64,000 bases of DNA from Limosilactobacillus oris (GCF_025311495.1 NZ_CP104398.1:1054001-1118000), one strand, 5' to 3'; shown: positions 45,236 through 54,878, numbered from the stretch's first letter. Numbers and translations: made by a program. Notes: generated by a model from the letters alone, not told the origin.

Positions 45236-46078
45236 TTACCCGTTGATGTTTCGTTCCCGGTAAGCCACCTGGGCGTTCAGCCGGTAATCTGCCGTGGTCA
45301 GGATCGTTGAGTCCCGCCGACCAGCGATTTTATGCGGTCCGGCAGTAACTGCTAGCCCGGCGAGGTAAATCCGGTATTTTTGGTGGGCTGAATGAACGTC
45401 AGTCAAGCCAATCCGGACAATGTGACCAACTGCCCGCCGCTCCATCTGGTTGATCCCGATGTAGATTTCCAAGCGGTGCCGCAACCGGTCATGTTCCAGC
45501 TCGAAGTACGGTGGGACCGAGTGGGTATTGAGGGCCTGGACTGGCTTCCCAGTCTCGTTGTACTGCGCGATAATCTGGGCCTCATCCAGGCCGTTATAGT
45601 CATTAACAAAGATGCCGTTTGTCAGCAGCTGGTCGACAACCCGTTGCAAGTTGTGCTGTTCGTAGTCATCAATCGCCACCACCGCAGGAATTGTGTTATC
45701 CCCGCTAAACAGGCCGTTAGACTGGTTGGCAATTACTGGTCCAGCCTGCGCAGCCCGGCCGTTGCCCACCCGTTTACCATTGCTATCAAACTTCTGTCCC
45801 GTGATTTTTGCAAAGCGGGGCGAGATAAAATCAAACTGGGAAGTTTTTCCCAGGAAATAATAAACAAAGTTGAGGTAGAGGAAGTAGGTGATCGCCACCA
45901 TCGCAAGACAGTACAGGAAGCCCCGCAGCCAGACCTGGTTGGCAAACAGCCGGAAAGTTACGTAGACCAGGTAGATATCGCCGGCGCTCGCAATCCCGAT
46001 ATAGATACGGGCCTTGAGCTTGGCATCCAGGTTGAAGTAACTCAGTGATGAGTTGATCATATCAAGAAAACTAAACAT
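45236..46078 (-). CDS. uncharacterised membrane protein, 280 aa
   Basis: Three hydrophobic segments in the first ~80 residues (IYIGIASAGDIYLVYVTF; WLRGFLYCLAMVAITYFLYL), then ~200 soluble residues with a conserved-looking core (AVVAIDDYEQHNLQRVVDQLL; LEIYIGINQMERRAVGHIVRIGL). It resembles a lactobacillal DUF protein but I cannot name the family firmly. It is 18 bp after the secreted Asn/Ser-rich gene and probably co-transcribed. Confidence 0.7.
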   Translation of the reverse strand: MFSFLDMINSSLSYFNLDAKLKARIYIGIASAGDIYLVYVTFRLFANQVWLRGFLYCLAMVAITYFLYLNFVYYFLGKTSQFDFISPRFAKITGQKFDSNGKRVGNGRAAQAGPVIANQSNGLFSGDNTIPAVVAIDDYEQHNLQRVVDQLLTNGIFVNDYNGLDEAQIIAQYNETGKPVQALNTHSVPPYFELEHDRLRHRLEIYIGINQMERRAVGHIVRIGLTDVHSAHQKYRIYLAGLAVTAGPHKIAGRRDSTILTTADYRLNAQVAYRERNING

Positions 46079-46095
46079 GGTAACCCAACACCTCC

Positions 46096-46533
46096 TTATT
46101 GGTCATTGCCAGCGGCCGTTCCAGCCTGCTGGTTAGTAGTTGTCCCGGCACTATTGCCCCCGGTGCTATTAGTCTGGTTACTATTACCGCTATCGTTATT
46201 ATTGGTCGTCTGCCGAGACTGGTTGCTGTCAGTATTATTATTATTCGACTGCTGGGTACTGGTCGTCGGCGTGTCTTGGTCATTGTCAGCGGTCGACCGG
46301 TTATTAGCCGAACTGCTGTTATCATCAGTCGTGTTATCACTGGATTTGTCTTTATCACTATCACTATGACTATCAGCTGGATTTTGGCTAACGGACCGGC
46401 TAGAGGTGCTGACGACTTTGGCCCCTTCCGTCGTGTGAGTAGCTTTATTAACAACCACGTTCGTTGCTCCCAGCGCTAGGACCAAGGATACCAGCGCAAA
46501 CGGCGTTACCAACGGTGGAATTTTTGCTGCCAT
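46096..46533 (-). CDS. low-complexity Asn/Ser/Asp/Thr-rich envelope protein
   Basis: 145 aa from MAAKIPPLVTPF (AAAGGAGA upstream; the ATG 7 codons earlier overlaps the site). One hydrophobic helix (~8-28) then ~110 residues of Ser, Asp, Asn, Thr and Gln with no clear repeat unit or LPXTG. It is likely a membrane-anchored extracytoplasmic disordered linker. Function unknown; coupled to the following membrane protein. Confidence 0.65.
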   Translation of the reverse strand: MAAKIPPLVTPFALVSLVLALGATNVVVNKATHTTEGAKVVSTSSRSVSQNPADSHSDSDKDKSSDNTTDDNSSSANNRSTADNDQDTPTTSTQQSNNNNTDSNQSRQTTNNNDSGNSNQTNSTGGNSAGTTTNQQAGTAAGNDQ

Positions 46534-46605
46534 ATTACATTCTCCTTTTCTCAACCTATATCATAACCGATTTTGTGTGATGTAAATGTTAAGGAAGATT
46601 GAAAT

Positions 46606-47052
46606 TTATTGTAAGTGCTTGCGGCGGCATTCGGCACAAATTCCCCGCAGCTCAAAGGTATGGCCCGTAATCTGGGCCCCTGGCAGCTGTTGGGCATAGT
46701 AATCCATCTCCAGCGGTGGCATCTGGATTTCCTGTACCCGGCCGCACACTTCACAGATGAAGTGGTGGTGGTGGGCCGCATCACAACGGTATTTGACCTG
46801 CATTTGGTCATTATGCTGACGCAACTCCACAAGGTCCAGCCGCTCAAACTCCTTTAAGTTCCGGTAAATTGTGTCGTGACTAAGGCCCGGATAGGCTGCC
46901 CGGAGCGCATCATCAATGACCGTAATGTCTTGATAGTGTTCCGGATCCGCGGTCATAATTTTAAGCATCATTTCCCGCTGCTTGGTCCAGCGTAAGTGCT
47001 GGGCACGCAGCTTCGCCCGGGCCTGTTCAACTAGCTTATCCAATTGCGCCAC
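46606..47052 (-). CDS. Fur-family metalloregulator
   Basis: 148 aa. Winged helix with TKQREMMLKIM and LSHDTIYRNLKEFERLDLV, regulatory ligands HHHHFICEVCGRVQEI, and a second CAEC pair near the C-terminus; the two CxxC pairs form the structural zinc site. Subtype (Fur, Zur or PerR) is not decided by sequence alone; the short C-terminal tail HTFELRGICAEC is common in Zur and PerR types. It is 36 bp after the gmk-like gene. Confidence 0.87.
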   Translation of the reverse strand: MAQLDKLVEQARAKLRAQHLRWTKQREMMLKIMTADPEHYQDITVIDDALRAAYPGLSHDTIYRNLKEFERLDLVELRQHNDQMQVKYRCDAAHHHHFICEVCGRVQEIQMPPLEMDYYAQQLPGAQITGHTFELRGICAECRRKHLQ

Positions 47053-47088
47053 CTCCTTACCGAAGTACCCATTCTACCATAATTAACC

Positions 47089-47655
47089 TTAATCCGTTAC
47101 TGTCTTGCCCACAATCTGGCGCAAGCGTTTCGTTGTCGTTGCCCAATCATCGTTCGTGACCACCTGGGCAATTCCCTGGAGTTCCGCTGGCAAATGCAGA
47201 TCCCGCTGGTATTCCAGGCTATGGAGCCGGGATTCAATCGCTGTCCGGGCATCCCCCCGTTCAGCCATCCGGTGGGCTAAGGCCGCCAGCTTGCTGACTG
47301 TCAAAAAGATAATCGTCACCCGCGCACCTAACTGCTGGTAGTAAGTCACCGCCCCCTTAGTGTCAAGGACAATAACGTCGTCTTGGCCCTGCTGCCAGCC
47401 CTCTGCTAACCCCTCTAATGAAGAGCCATAACGGGCCTGGTCATAGGTCACCGCCTCCAGCAGGTGGAGCTTAGCCATCGACTGGGCAGTTTCAAAGTGG
47501 TAGTCCACCCCGTCACGTTCACCCGGCCGGGGCAGCCTGGTCGTGTGGGTAATGACCCGGTGGAGGTGAAATTCCGTCCGCAAGTAGCGGGCGACGGTGG
47601 TCTTCCCTGAGCCCGCCGCCCCGCAAATTACAAATACCCGTCCCTGCTTAGTCAT
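47089..47655 (-). CDS. guanylate-kinase-like protein
   Basis: 188 aa. P-loop GAAGSGKTT, THTTRLPRPGERDGVDYHF (GMP-binding region) and VIVLDTKGAVTYY match Gmk, but the chain is diverged (e.g. AVTYDQARYGSS in place of the usual EYAxxxGxxYGT block). Lactobacilli carry a separate essential gmk, so this is likely a second nucleoside-monophosphate kinase. It overlaps the nudix gene by 8 bp. Confidence 0.8.
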   Translation of the reverse strand: MTKQGRVFVICGAAGSGKTTVARYLRTEFHLHRVITHTTRLPRPGERDGVDYHFETAQSMAKLHLLEAVTYDQARYGSSLEGLAEGWQQGQDDVIVLDTKGAVTYYQQLGARVTIIFLTVSKLAALAHRMAERGDARTAIESRLHSLEYQRDLHLPAELQGIAQVVTNDDWATTTKRLRQIVGKTVTD

Positions 47656-48070
47656 TGTTCTTCGTCAGGTGGGCATTGACCTGGTCTAACAGCTGCTTGA
47701 GGTTATCGTAGGTCAGTCGTTTGCGGGCGTCCTGGTAGTTAAACCAGCCGCAGTTCTTAATTTCTTCGGCCTGCAGGTGAATATCCTCCTGGGCGGTCAA
47801 GTCCGCGGTGAAGAGGGTCATCTGCTTGCGGTTGCCATTGGGCAGGTCGTATTCAGTGTAAACTTTGAAGCTGGTGTCGATTGGCAGGGTCAGCTGGGTT
47901 TCCTCCTTGATTTCCCGCGCCGCCGTCTGCTCTAAGGTCTCATTGCCCTCGACGTGGCCCTTGGGGAAGCCCCAGAAATGCCCCTTATTTTGACTCTCCA
48001 ACAACAGGTACTCCAATTCACCGGCGTTGTGGCGGTAAACCACTGCTCCACTGGTTACTTCAATTGCCAT
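47648..48070 (-). CDS. Nudix hydrolase, Ap4A-type
   Basis: 140 aa. Nudix box GHVEGNETLEQTAAREIKEET (start quoted in part: G-x5-E-x7-REIKEE) with KGHFWGFPKGHVE upstream, as in bis(5'-nucleosyl)-tetraphosphatases. First gene of a leftward run with gmk-like, fur and two envelope genes. Confidence 0.85.
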   Translation of the reverse strand: MAIEVTSGAVVYRHNAGELEYLLLESQNKGHFWGFPKGHVEGNETLEQTAAREIKEETQLTLPIDTSFKVYTEYDLPNGNRKQMTLFTADLTAQEDIHLQAEEIKNCGWFNYQDARKRLTYDNLKQLLDQVNAHLTKNND

Positions 48071-48183
48071 CGTTTAACCATCCTTTTAATAAATAATTAA
48101 TTCTCTAATTGACTTTTAATCTTATTCTTGGGTATCATGGAATAAGATATTTTTGACTATATTATAGCAAAGGTGGTTTGAAG

Positions 48184-49575
48184 ATGCGCTTAAACATTCT
48201 GCGGAAAGAAAGTCTTGATCGTTACCTCGGGGTCGACAAGGATTTCGTTAAGTCCATGACGGCGGTTGACTTAATGGCCCTCGGCATCGGTGCCGTGATT
48301 GGGACCGGGATTTTTATCCTACCCGGCACGGTTGCCGCAAATTCAGCGGGCCCGGGGGTGACTTTATCATTTTTCTTCTCGGCAATCGTCTGTGCCCTCG
48401 CCGCAATGTGTTACGCGGAATTCTCCTCCGCCCTCCCAGTTGCCGGTAGCGCCTACTCTTATGGGAACGTGGTCTTCGGTGAATTTTTCGGCTGGATCCT
48501 CGGCTGGGCCCTCGGCTTGGAATACATGCTTGCGGTCGCCTCGGTTTCGACTGGGTGGGCCGCCTACTTTAATTCCTTCATCGCCAGCTTTGGGATAAAG
48601 CTACCCAAGGCGGTGTCCGGTCCCTTTGACCCGGCCCACGGTACCTACATCAACCTGGTAGCGATTGTCATCGTCCTTTTAATTAGCTGGATGCTATCCA
48701 AGGGAATGCAGTCCTCGATGCGGATTAACAACATTGCAGTTGCCATTAAGATTGCGATTATCGTGATTTTCGTGGTGGTTGGTCTCTTCTTCATCAAACC
48801 GGCTAACTACCACCCCTTTATACCTTACCACATGAAGGGGGTCTTCCACGGGGCAACCGTCGTCTTCTTCGCCTACCTCGGCTTTGACGCCGTTTCGTCG
48901 TCAGCCGCGGAAGTCAAGAACCCGAAGAAGAACATGCCGGCAGGGATTATCGGCACCCTGGTTGTCGCCACAGTCCTGTACATGGCCGTTTCGGTCGTCC
49001 TGACGGGGCTGGTCAAGTATACCAAACTGGACGTGGCGAACCCGGTCGCCTACGCTCTGGAAATGGTTCACCAGGACTGGATTGCGGAACTGCTGTCCAT
49101 CGGGGCTTTGATTGGGATGTTCACCATGATGGTGACAATGATTTACTCCAGTTCCCGACTGATCTACTCCATCGGCCGTGACGGGCTCTTGCCGTCATTT
49201 CTCGCTAAGCTCGACGACAAGCACCATGTTCCCCAGCAAGCTCTCTGGGTGGTTTCCATCATTATTGCGTTAATGGGTGGGTTAGTTTCACTAGACCAGC
49301 TGACCAGCCTGGTTAATATCGGGACCCTGCTGGCCTTCCTCTTCGTTTCCTTCGGGATCATCCCCCTGCGCCGGCGAAAGGACATCGGTAACAAGGGCGG
49401 TTTCCGCGTTCCCTTCTACCCGATCCTGCCAATTATCTCCGGTTTGGCCTGTCTGGGCATGATGGCAATGCTCTCCAAGGAAACCTGGATTGGCGCCGGC
49501 ATCTGGTTCGGCCTCGGTATTATCCTCTACTTCAGCTACGGATACTGGCACAGCAAGCTCAACCAGGAGCGGTAA
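48184..49575 (+). CDS. APC-family amino acid permease
   Basis: 463 aa from ATG 48184 (AAAGGTGG 7 nt upstream; the TTG two codons earlier is too close to it). About 12 helices, with GIGAVIGTGIFILPG in TM1 and FFAYLGFDAVSSSAAEVKNP at TM6, the CAT/YfnA subfamily of cationic or neutral amino acid transporters. Substrate unassigned. Own promoter region. Confidence 0.88.
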   Translation: MRLNILRKESLDRYLGVDKDFVKSMTAVDLMALGIGAVIGTGIFILPGTVAANSAGPGVTLSFFFSAIVCALAAMCYAEFSSALPVAGSAYSYGNVVFGEFFGWILGWALGLEYMLAVASVSTGWAAYFNSFIASFGIKLPKAVSGPFDPAHGTYINLVAIVIVLLISWMLSKGMQSSMRINNIAVAIKIAIIVIFVVVGLFFIKPANYHPFIPYHMKGVFHGATVVFFAYLGFDAVSSSAAEVKNPKKNMPAGIIGTLVVATVLYMAVSVVLTGLVKYTKLDVANPVAYALEMVHQDWIAELLSIGALIGMFTMMVTMIYSSSRLIYSIGRDGLLPSFLAKLDDKHHVPQQALWVVSIIIALMGGLVSLDQLTSLVNIGTLLAFLFVSFGIIPLRRRKDIGNKGGFRVPFYPILPIISGLACLGMMAMLSKETWIGAGIWFGLGIILYFSYGYWHSKLNQER

Positions 49576-49586
49576 TTTGGCAAGTT

Positions 49587-49631
49587 AAAAATCAGAAGCG
49601 CTAGGCAGATTTGCATCGCTTCTGATTTTTT
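49587..49631 (+). terminator. terminator after the APC permease
   Basis: AAAAATCAGAAGCG / CGCTTCTGATTTTTT with a 16-nt loop and U6 tail. Confidence 0.8.
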
Positions 49632-49656
49632 GTTAGGGTAAACCTATTATTTTCAC

Positions 49657-49702
49657 AAGGAGGAATCAATTTATTTGGCCCCGCCTTGCGGCCAAATACT
49701 CT
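49657..49702 (+). promoter_or_regulatory. displaced Shine-Dalgarno with a hairpin before the MFS start
   Basis: AAGGAGGA (49657-49664) is 38 nt from ATG 49703. Between them ATTTGGCC (49673-49680) and GGCCAAAT (49690-49697) form a perfect 8-bp stem with a 9-nt loop. An in-frame ATT codon at 49673 sits at the ideal distance from the ribosome site. Either the hairpin brings site and ATG together, or initiation uses ATT. Confidence 0.5.
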
Positions 49703-51019
49703 ATGAATAATTTGAAAAAAGACTACAAGAAAGCACCTGTCTCTCCCGTCCACCGCGGTATTTTCCTTGCCCTGATTCTGGGGCAAATCGCCTGCGGCTA
49801 CGCCCTCGGCATCAGCGGTACTGGCCTGGCCCAAGCCCAGACAGTTATTTCGCTAAGCGACTTTTGGGTCGGTCTCATCGGCGCCGGCAGCCTGATTGGA
49901 CTAGCCGGCAGCGCCATTATGGGGACAATCGCCGACCGGTTCGGCCGGAAAGGGATGTTGATGTTGAACATGTACCTTTTCTCTGTTCTTTCATTATTGC
50001 AGCTGACCACGACTAACCCGTGGCTGCTCCTGTTGCTCCGGATTTTAATCGGGCTAATGATTGCCATTGACTATACAGTGGGAAACGCCTGGCTGGTGGA
50101 ATGGATGCCAGAAAAAGTGAGTGGCCGTTTCCAAAGCCGCCTAATCATTTACTGGACAATCGGCTTTATTGGCGCATACATTGCCGGAATTACGATCACA
50201 GGCTTCGGCGCCACTAACTGGCAGGTGATCCTGGCTTCTTCTGCCGTTCCCGGGTTGATTACCGCAATCTACCGCAGTCTCTACCGGCTCCCAGCTTCGC
50301 CTAGCTGGATGGCAACCCACGTTAACAATGACGAGGCCCAGCAGCTGATTCAGGAGAACCTAGGCCGGAAGTGGGGGCTTTCTAAAAAGCTACTCGCTAG
50401 TAAGGCCCCGGCGAAAATTTCCTGGAAAATCCTCTTTACCAAAGAATACCGCCGGCAAACGCTCGTTGGCGGTCTCTTCTATGCCTGCCAAGCCTTTGCC
50501 TTTTTCGGCATCAGCATCTTCCTGCCGCTACTCTTATCAGAGATGAAGCTAGGCAACGGCCACCTCTCCGGAATCATCTACAACCTCTGTGTCCTGGTTG
50601 GCGTACTGGCAGGGAGTTGCGCCTTTAAATTGCTTAGTCGACGGGCAATGCTGCTGACCTGCTTTTTCCTGCCGACCTTCTCCCTAGCCGCAATGATCCT
50701 CGGTACCCAGCTTGCTGCGGGAGTGCAATTGGCAATCTTTGCCTTCTTTGCGACTACCCTTTCAGCTGGATTAGTCCTTGACTATCCCTACCCGACTGAA
50801 CTGTTCGACCTGAAAGTACGGGCAACCGGTGTGGGGGCCTGCATTACCATCAGCCGAATCGGTGCTGCCAGCGGGACATTCTTATTGCCAATCCTCACAA
50901 ATCTCGGTGGTGCGCGTTTAGCAATGATTGTCTGCGCAGTAGTCCTCACAATTGGTGGTTTTATCTGCCTGCTGTGGGCGCCGGAAACCTCACCACGCTA
51001 CCAAAAATCAACCAACTAA
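49703..51019 (+). CDS. MFS sugar/organic-acid transporter
   Basis: 438 aa, 12 helices, with the loop 2-3 motif ADRFGRKGML and the sugar-porter PYPTELFDLKVRATGVG near helix 11. Relatives move sugars or carboxylates; the substrate is unknown. The start is taken at ATG 49703 although the ribosome site is 38 nt away; an ATT start at 49673 would add 10 residues. Monocistronic. Confidence 0.85.
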   Translation: MNNLKKDYKKAPVSPVHRGIFLALILGQIACGYALGISGTGLAQAQTVISLSDFWVGLIGAGSLIGLAGSAIMGTIADRFGRKGMLMLNMYLFSVLSLLQLTTTNPWLLLLLRILIGLMIAIDYTVGNAWLVEWMPEKVSGRFQSRLIIYWTIGFIGAYIAGITITGFGATNWQVILASSAVPGLITAIYRSLYRLPASPSWMATHVNNDEAQQLIQENLGRKWGLSKKLLASKAPAKISWKILFTKEYRRQTLVGGLFYACQAFAFFGISIFLPLLLSEMKLGNGHLSGIIYNLCVLVGVLAGSCAFKLLSRRAMLLTCFFLPTFSLAAMILGTQLAAGVQLAIFAFFATTLSAGLVLDYPYPTELFDLKVRATGVGACITISRIGAASGTFLLPILTNLGGARLAMIVCAVVLTIGGFICLLWAPETSPRYQKSTN

Positions 51020-51046
51020 ATTTTTACCTTTGCAAGAATAAAGTGC

Positions 51047-51091
51047 AAAAAAGGTGAGCCCCTAACTTAACCATCCAGGGCTCACCTTTTT
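51047..51091. terminator. bidirectional terminator between MFS and potD
   Basis: AAAAAAGGTGAGCCC / GGGCTCACCTTTTT with a 16-nt loop. Confidence 0.8.
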
Positions 51092-51095
51092 ATTT

Positions 51096-52166
51096 CTACT
51101 TAGCAAACATCTTAAATTCCAGGAAGAGGTCGTTATACACGCCCAGCGTCTTGAGGGGCAGGTCACGGTAAACCTGGAGGTGGTTCATCGTCTTGGCAGG
51201 TGGGTAGAAGGCCCGGTCAGCCGTTACCTGTTTCGGCAACCTCCGCCGGGCCGCCGCGTTCGGGGTCGCGTAACCAACGTATTCCGCATTTTGGGCCGCG
51301 TTGGCCGGTTCCAGCATAAAGTTGATAAAGGCGTAAGCCGCGGCCTTGTTCTTAGCCGCACGGGGGATGACCATGTTATCAAACCAGATGTTGCTTCCCT
51401 CGCTTGGCACGACATAATGCAGGTGGTGGTTAACCGACATCATCTCCCGGGCATCCCCAGAGTAGGTGACCCCAACCGCTGCTTCATCCTGTTCCATGTA
51501 CATCTTCATCTCATCAGCAACGATTGCTTTCACGTTTGGCGTCAGGGTCTTCAAATGATTCTGAGCCTTTTTGAGTTTCGCGTAACTGGTTGTGTTGACC
51601 GACTGTCCCTGGGAAATCAGGGCCATGGCGAAGACATCCCGGGCACTGTCGATCAGCATCAGGTTATTCCTGAGCCGGGGATTCCACAGCTGGGACCAGT
51701 GCTGGACGTCCTGGGCCCGGACTTTCTGGTCGTTGTAGATAATTCCCAGCGTCCCCCAAAAGTACGGGACCGAATAGCGGTTTCCCCGGTCGAAGGGCTG
51801 GTTGCGGAATTCAGGGGCAATGTAGTGGAAGTTGGTCAACCGGCGGTGGTCCAGCGGGGCCAGCAAGTTCTCCTTTTTCATCCGCTGAACCGTATACTCG
51901 CTGGGCACTACCAAGTCGTAGTTAGTTCCCCCCTGGCGGATTTTCGTCAGCATTGACTCGTTGCTATCAAAAGTTTCGTAATCGACCCGGTAGCCGGTTT
52001 GCCGTTCAAACTTGCTGATCAGTGCCGGATCAATGTAGTCGCCCCAGTTGTAAATCGTCAGCAGGTTGGCCGTGCCGCCCCGCCGGTGGTTGAGCGCCCA
52101 ATCGCCAAAAGCCAAGGCCGCGCACAGGGCGACGATTCCGCAGATCACCGCGAAAAGTTTTTTCAT
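51096..52166 (-). CDS. potD: spermidine/putrescine ABC transporter, substrate-binding protein
   Basis: 356 aa. N-terminal hydrophobic segment (residues ~3-24), then the PotD fold (LTIYNWGDYIDPALISKFERQTG; YFWGTLGIIYND; GVTYSGDAREMM; IPRAAKNKAAAYAFINFML). The Cys in IVALCAAL is not in a canonical lipobox (Leu at -1), so the protein may be held by an uncleaved anchor. Its start overlaps the end of potC by 4 bp. Last gene of potABCD. Confidence 0.92.
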   Translation of the reverse strand: MKKLFAVICGIVALCAALAFGDWALNHRRGGTANLLTIYNWGDYIDPALISKFERQTGYRVDYETFDSNESMLTKIRQGGTNYDLVVPSEYTVQRMKKENLLAPLDHRRLTNFHYIAPEFRNQPFDRGNRYSVPYFWGTLGIIYNDQKVRAQDVQHWSQLWNPRLRNNLMLIDSARDVFAMALISQGQSVNTTSYAKLKKAQNHLKTLTPNVKAIVADEMKMYMEQDEAAVGVTYSGDAREMMSVNHHLHYVVPSEGSNIWFDNMVIPRAAKNKAAAYAFINFMLEPANAAQNAEYVGYATPNAAARRRLPKQVTADRAFYPPAKTMNHLQVYRDLPLKTLGVYNDLFLEFKMFAK

Positions 52167-52981
52167 TGTGCGTCCCCCTCCTTAACGGTTATAATCCGGT
52201 TCCGCCGCCCGCCATGCTTGCTGATAAAGTAGTAGCCCAGCACCAGCAATAGCGATACCAGGAACATGATGGCGGATAGGGCATTGATTTCTAGGTTAAT
52301 CCCCTGCCGTGCCCGGGAGTAAATCTCCACGGACAGGGTCGAGAAGCCGTTTCCCGTGACAAAGAAGGTCACCGCAAAGTCATCCAAAGAGTAGGTCAGG
52401 GCCATAAAATAGCCGGCCCCAATTCCGGGAGTGATGGCGGGCAGGACGACCTGGGAAAGGGCCTGCCAGCGGGTCGCACCGAGGTCGTAGGCAGCGTCCA
52501 CCAGGGTCGGGGAAAGCTCATTGATTTTCGGCAGGACCATCAGCACCACGATTGGGATACAAAAGGCAATGTGGCTTAGCAGGACGGACACAAAGCCGAG
52601 CCGGATTCCCAGCATGGTAAAGAAGATCAAAAAGCTCGCCCCGATGATGACGTCCGGCGACACCATCAGGACATTGTTTAAGGACAACAGGCTGTTGCGC
52701 CACTTCCCCCGGGTATTTTTAATCGCCAACGCCCCCAGCGTCCCGATGATGGTCGCAATCAAGGACGCCAGCAGGGCAATAATAATGGTGTTAAAGACGA
52801 TTGTAATCATCCGGGTATCCCCAAAGAGGTCCGCATAGTGGCGCCACGAAAACCCGTGGTAGTGTTCCATCGTGGTCCCCGCGCTGAAGGAGAAGACCAC
52901 CAGGTAGACAATGGGCGCGTATAAAATGACAAAGACCAGGGCCAGGTAAAGTCCCGACCAGGTAAAATGACGCTTGCTCAT
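52163..52981 (-). CDS. potC: spermidine/putrescine ABC transporter, permease PotC
   Basis: 272 aa, six helices, with the EAA loop DAAYDLGATRWQALSQVVLPAITPGI that docks on the ATPase. It overlaps potB and potD by 4 bp each, so translation is coupled. Confidence 0.94.
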   Translation of the reverse strand: MSKRHFTWSGLYLALVFVILYAPIVYLVVFSFSAGTTMEHYHGFSWRHYADLFGDTRMITIVFNTIIIALLASLIATIIGTLGALAIKNTRGKWRNSLLSLNNVLMVSPDVIIGASFLIFFTMLGIRLGFVSVLLSHIAFCIPIVVLMVLPKINELSPTLVDAAYDLGATRWQALSQVVLPAITPGIGAGYFMALTYSLDDFAVTFFVTGNGFSTLSVEIYSRARQGINLEINALSAIMFLVSLLLVLGYYFISKHGGRRNRIITVKEGDAQ

Positions 52982-53787
52982 CGGCGGGTGCCTCCCTTCT
53001 GCTTAGTCTCTCCGGTAATGAACATGACGATAAACATGGCAATAATCAAAATCATCCCGATGGTCGATCCCATCCCCCAGTTCTGGGTGGTCAGAAAGTG
53101 CTCTTCAATCGCCGTCCCCAGGGTAATCACCCGGTTGCCCCCAATCAGGCGGGTAATCATAAAGAGGGAGAGCGAAGGAATAAAGACCGCTTGGATGCCG
53201 GCCTTGACCCCCGGCATTGACAGCGGCAGGACCACTTTGCGAAACGTCTGCCACTGGCTGGCGCCGAGGTCCTTGCTGGCATTGATCAGTGATGGGCTGA
53301 TTTCGGCCAGCGAGTTAAATATCGGCAGGACCATAAAGGGAATTTCAATGTAGGCCGCCACAAACATAAAGCTGGCATCGGTAAAGAGCAGCTGGTGGCT
53401 GCTCAGGCCAACGAACTGCAGGAACTGGTTGATTGACCCGGACCGGCTAAAGAGGCCGATGAAGGCGTAGGTTTTCAGCAAGAGGTTGATCCAGGTTGGC
53501 AAGATCACCAGGAGGAGCCAAAACTGCTTGTTTGGCAAGTGGTTAAGTACGTAGGCCGTCGGATAGCTGATCAATAGGGTCACCAGGGTAATCAGAAAGG
53601 CGTACCAGATGGAGTTGAAGGTCATCTTCAAGTAGACCCGCGAGGTCAGGTAGCTGGCGTAGTTGCCTAGGGTAAAGTGCCCGCTGATGTCAAAAAATGA
53701 TTGGTAGAAAATCAGAACCAGCGGCGCAATGACAAAGAGGACGATCCAGAGCGCGTAAGGGACGATAAAGAGTGTTTTTTGCCGCAT
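52978..53787 (-). CDS. potB: spermidine/putrescine ABC transporter, permease PotB
   Basis: 269 aa, six helices, with EAA loop NASKDLGASQWQTFRKVVLPLSMPGV and the NLLLKTYAFIGLFSRSG segment typical of PotB. Start abuts the potA stop with a 1-nt overlap. Confidence 0.94.
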   Translation of the reverse strand: MRQKTLFIVPYALWIVLFVIAPLVLIFYQSFFDISGHFTLGNYASYLTSRVYLKMTFNSIWYAFLITLVTLLISYPTAYVLNHLPNKQFWLLLVILPTWINLLLKTYAFIGLFSRSGSINQFLQFVGLSSHQLLFTDASFMFVAAYIEIPFMVLPIFNSLAEISPSLINASKDLGASQWQTFRKVVLPLSMPGVKAGIQAVFIPSLSLFMITRLIGGNRVITLGTAIEEHFLTTQNWGMGSTIGMILIIAMFIVMFITGETKQKGGTRR

Positions 53788-54878
53788 CAGTCGTCCTCCT
53801 CATAGCTGTCCAGCCGGGCATCAAAGTCGGCCTCGGTTTCGTTGTAGCGCATCACGTGAATATCCTCGGGGTCAAAGCTGATTCCCACCTGGGCCCCGAC
53901 CGTCGTCTTATGGATGGAGTTGATTTTCCACTCGTGCCCGCGGACGTCGTGAACCATGATTTGATAATCGACCCCCCGGAAGAGCTGGGTATCCACAGTC
54001 CCCACCAACTGCCCCTGTTCAACCGAAGTGATGTCCAAGTCTTCGGGGCGGATGACAACCTCGACCTGTTCATTCGACCGCATCCCCGCATCGACGCATT
54101 CAAAGTCCTGGCCGTTGATGGACACCAGGTAGTCCTTCTTCATAATTCCCGGCACGATGTTGCTCTCGCCGATAAAGTCAGCGACAAAGTGGTTCAACGG
54201 TTCGTCATAAATATCAACCGGAGTCCCCGTCTGCTGGATTGTACCGTCGTTGATAATCATAATCTGGTCGCTCATCGCCAGGGCTTCTTCTTGGTCGTGA
54301 GTGACGAAGATAAAGGTGATTCCCAGTTGACGCTGCAACTGGCGCAGTTCTGTCTGCATGTTGACCCGGAGCTTGTGGTCAAGGGCCGATAATGCCTCAT
54401 CCAAGAGGAGGACTTGCGGTTCGTTGACGATTGCCCGGGCAATTGCCACCCGCTGCCGCTGACCACCGGACATGGCAGTAATTTCCCGTTCCCCGTAGCC
54501 CTCCAGTTGGACCAGCTTGAGGGCCTCCTGAACCCGGCGCTTGATTTCCGCCTTTTTGACACCCCGGATCTGCAAGCCAAAGGCAACGTTTTCGGCCACG
54601 TTCATGTGCGGAAAGAGCGCGTAGTCCTGGAAAACCGTATTGACCTGGCGCTGGTTAGCCGGGACATTGTTAATTTTTTGACCATTAAACAGGATTTCAC
54701 CGCTGGTCGGCTGGTCAAAACCGGCAATCAGCCGCAGGATCGTCGTCTTTCCGGAGCCCGAGGGCCCCAGCAGGGTATAGAACTTCCCCGCCTCAATCGT
54801 AAAATCGATGTCTTTTAGAACCACGTTATCGTCGAACCGCTTTTCAACGTGGCAGAATTCCATAATATTTTTCGCCAT
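53787..54878 (-). CDS. potA: spermidine/putrescine ABC transporter, ATP-binding protein
   Basis: 363 aa. Walker [11 protein letters not shown]-loop FQDYALFPH, signature [14 protein letters not shown], Walker [13 protein letters not shown] and the H-loop [10 protein letters not shown], then a TOBE-type C-terminal domain. GAGGAA before ATG. First gene of the leftward potABCD operon, which imports polyamines. Confidence 0.96.
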   Translation of the reverse strand: MAKNIMEFCHVEKRFDDNVVLKDIDFTIEAGKFYTLLGPSGSGKTTILRLIAGFDQPTSGEILFNGQKINNVPANQRQVNTVFQDYALFPHMNVAENVAFGLQIRGVKKAEIKRRVQEALKLVQLEGYGEREITAMSGGQRQRVAIARAIVNEPQVLLLDEALSALDHKLRVNMQTELRQLQRQLGITFIFVTHDQEEALAMSDQIMIINDGTIQQTGTPVDIYDEPLNHFVADFIGESNIVPGIMKKDYLVSINGQDFECVDAGMRSNEQVEVVIRPEDLDITSVEQGQLVGTVDTQLFRGVDYQIMVHDVRGHEWKINSIHKTTVGAQVGISFDPEDIHVMRYNETEADFDARLDSYEEDD

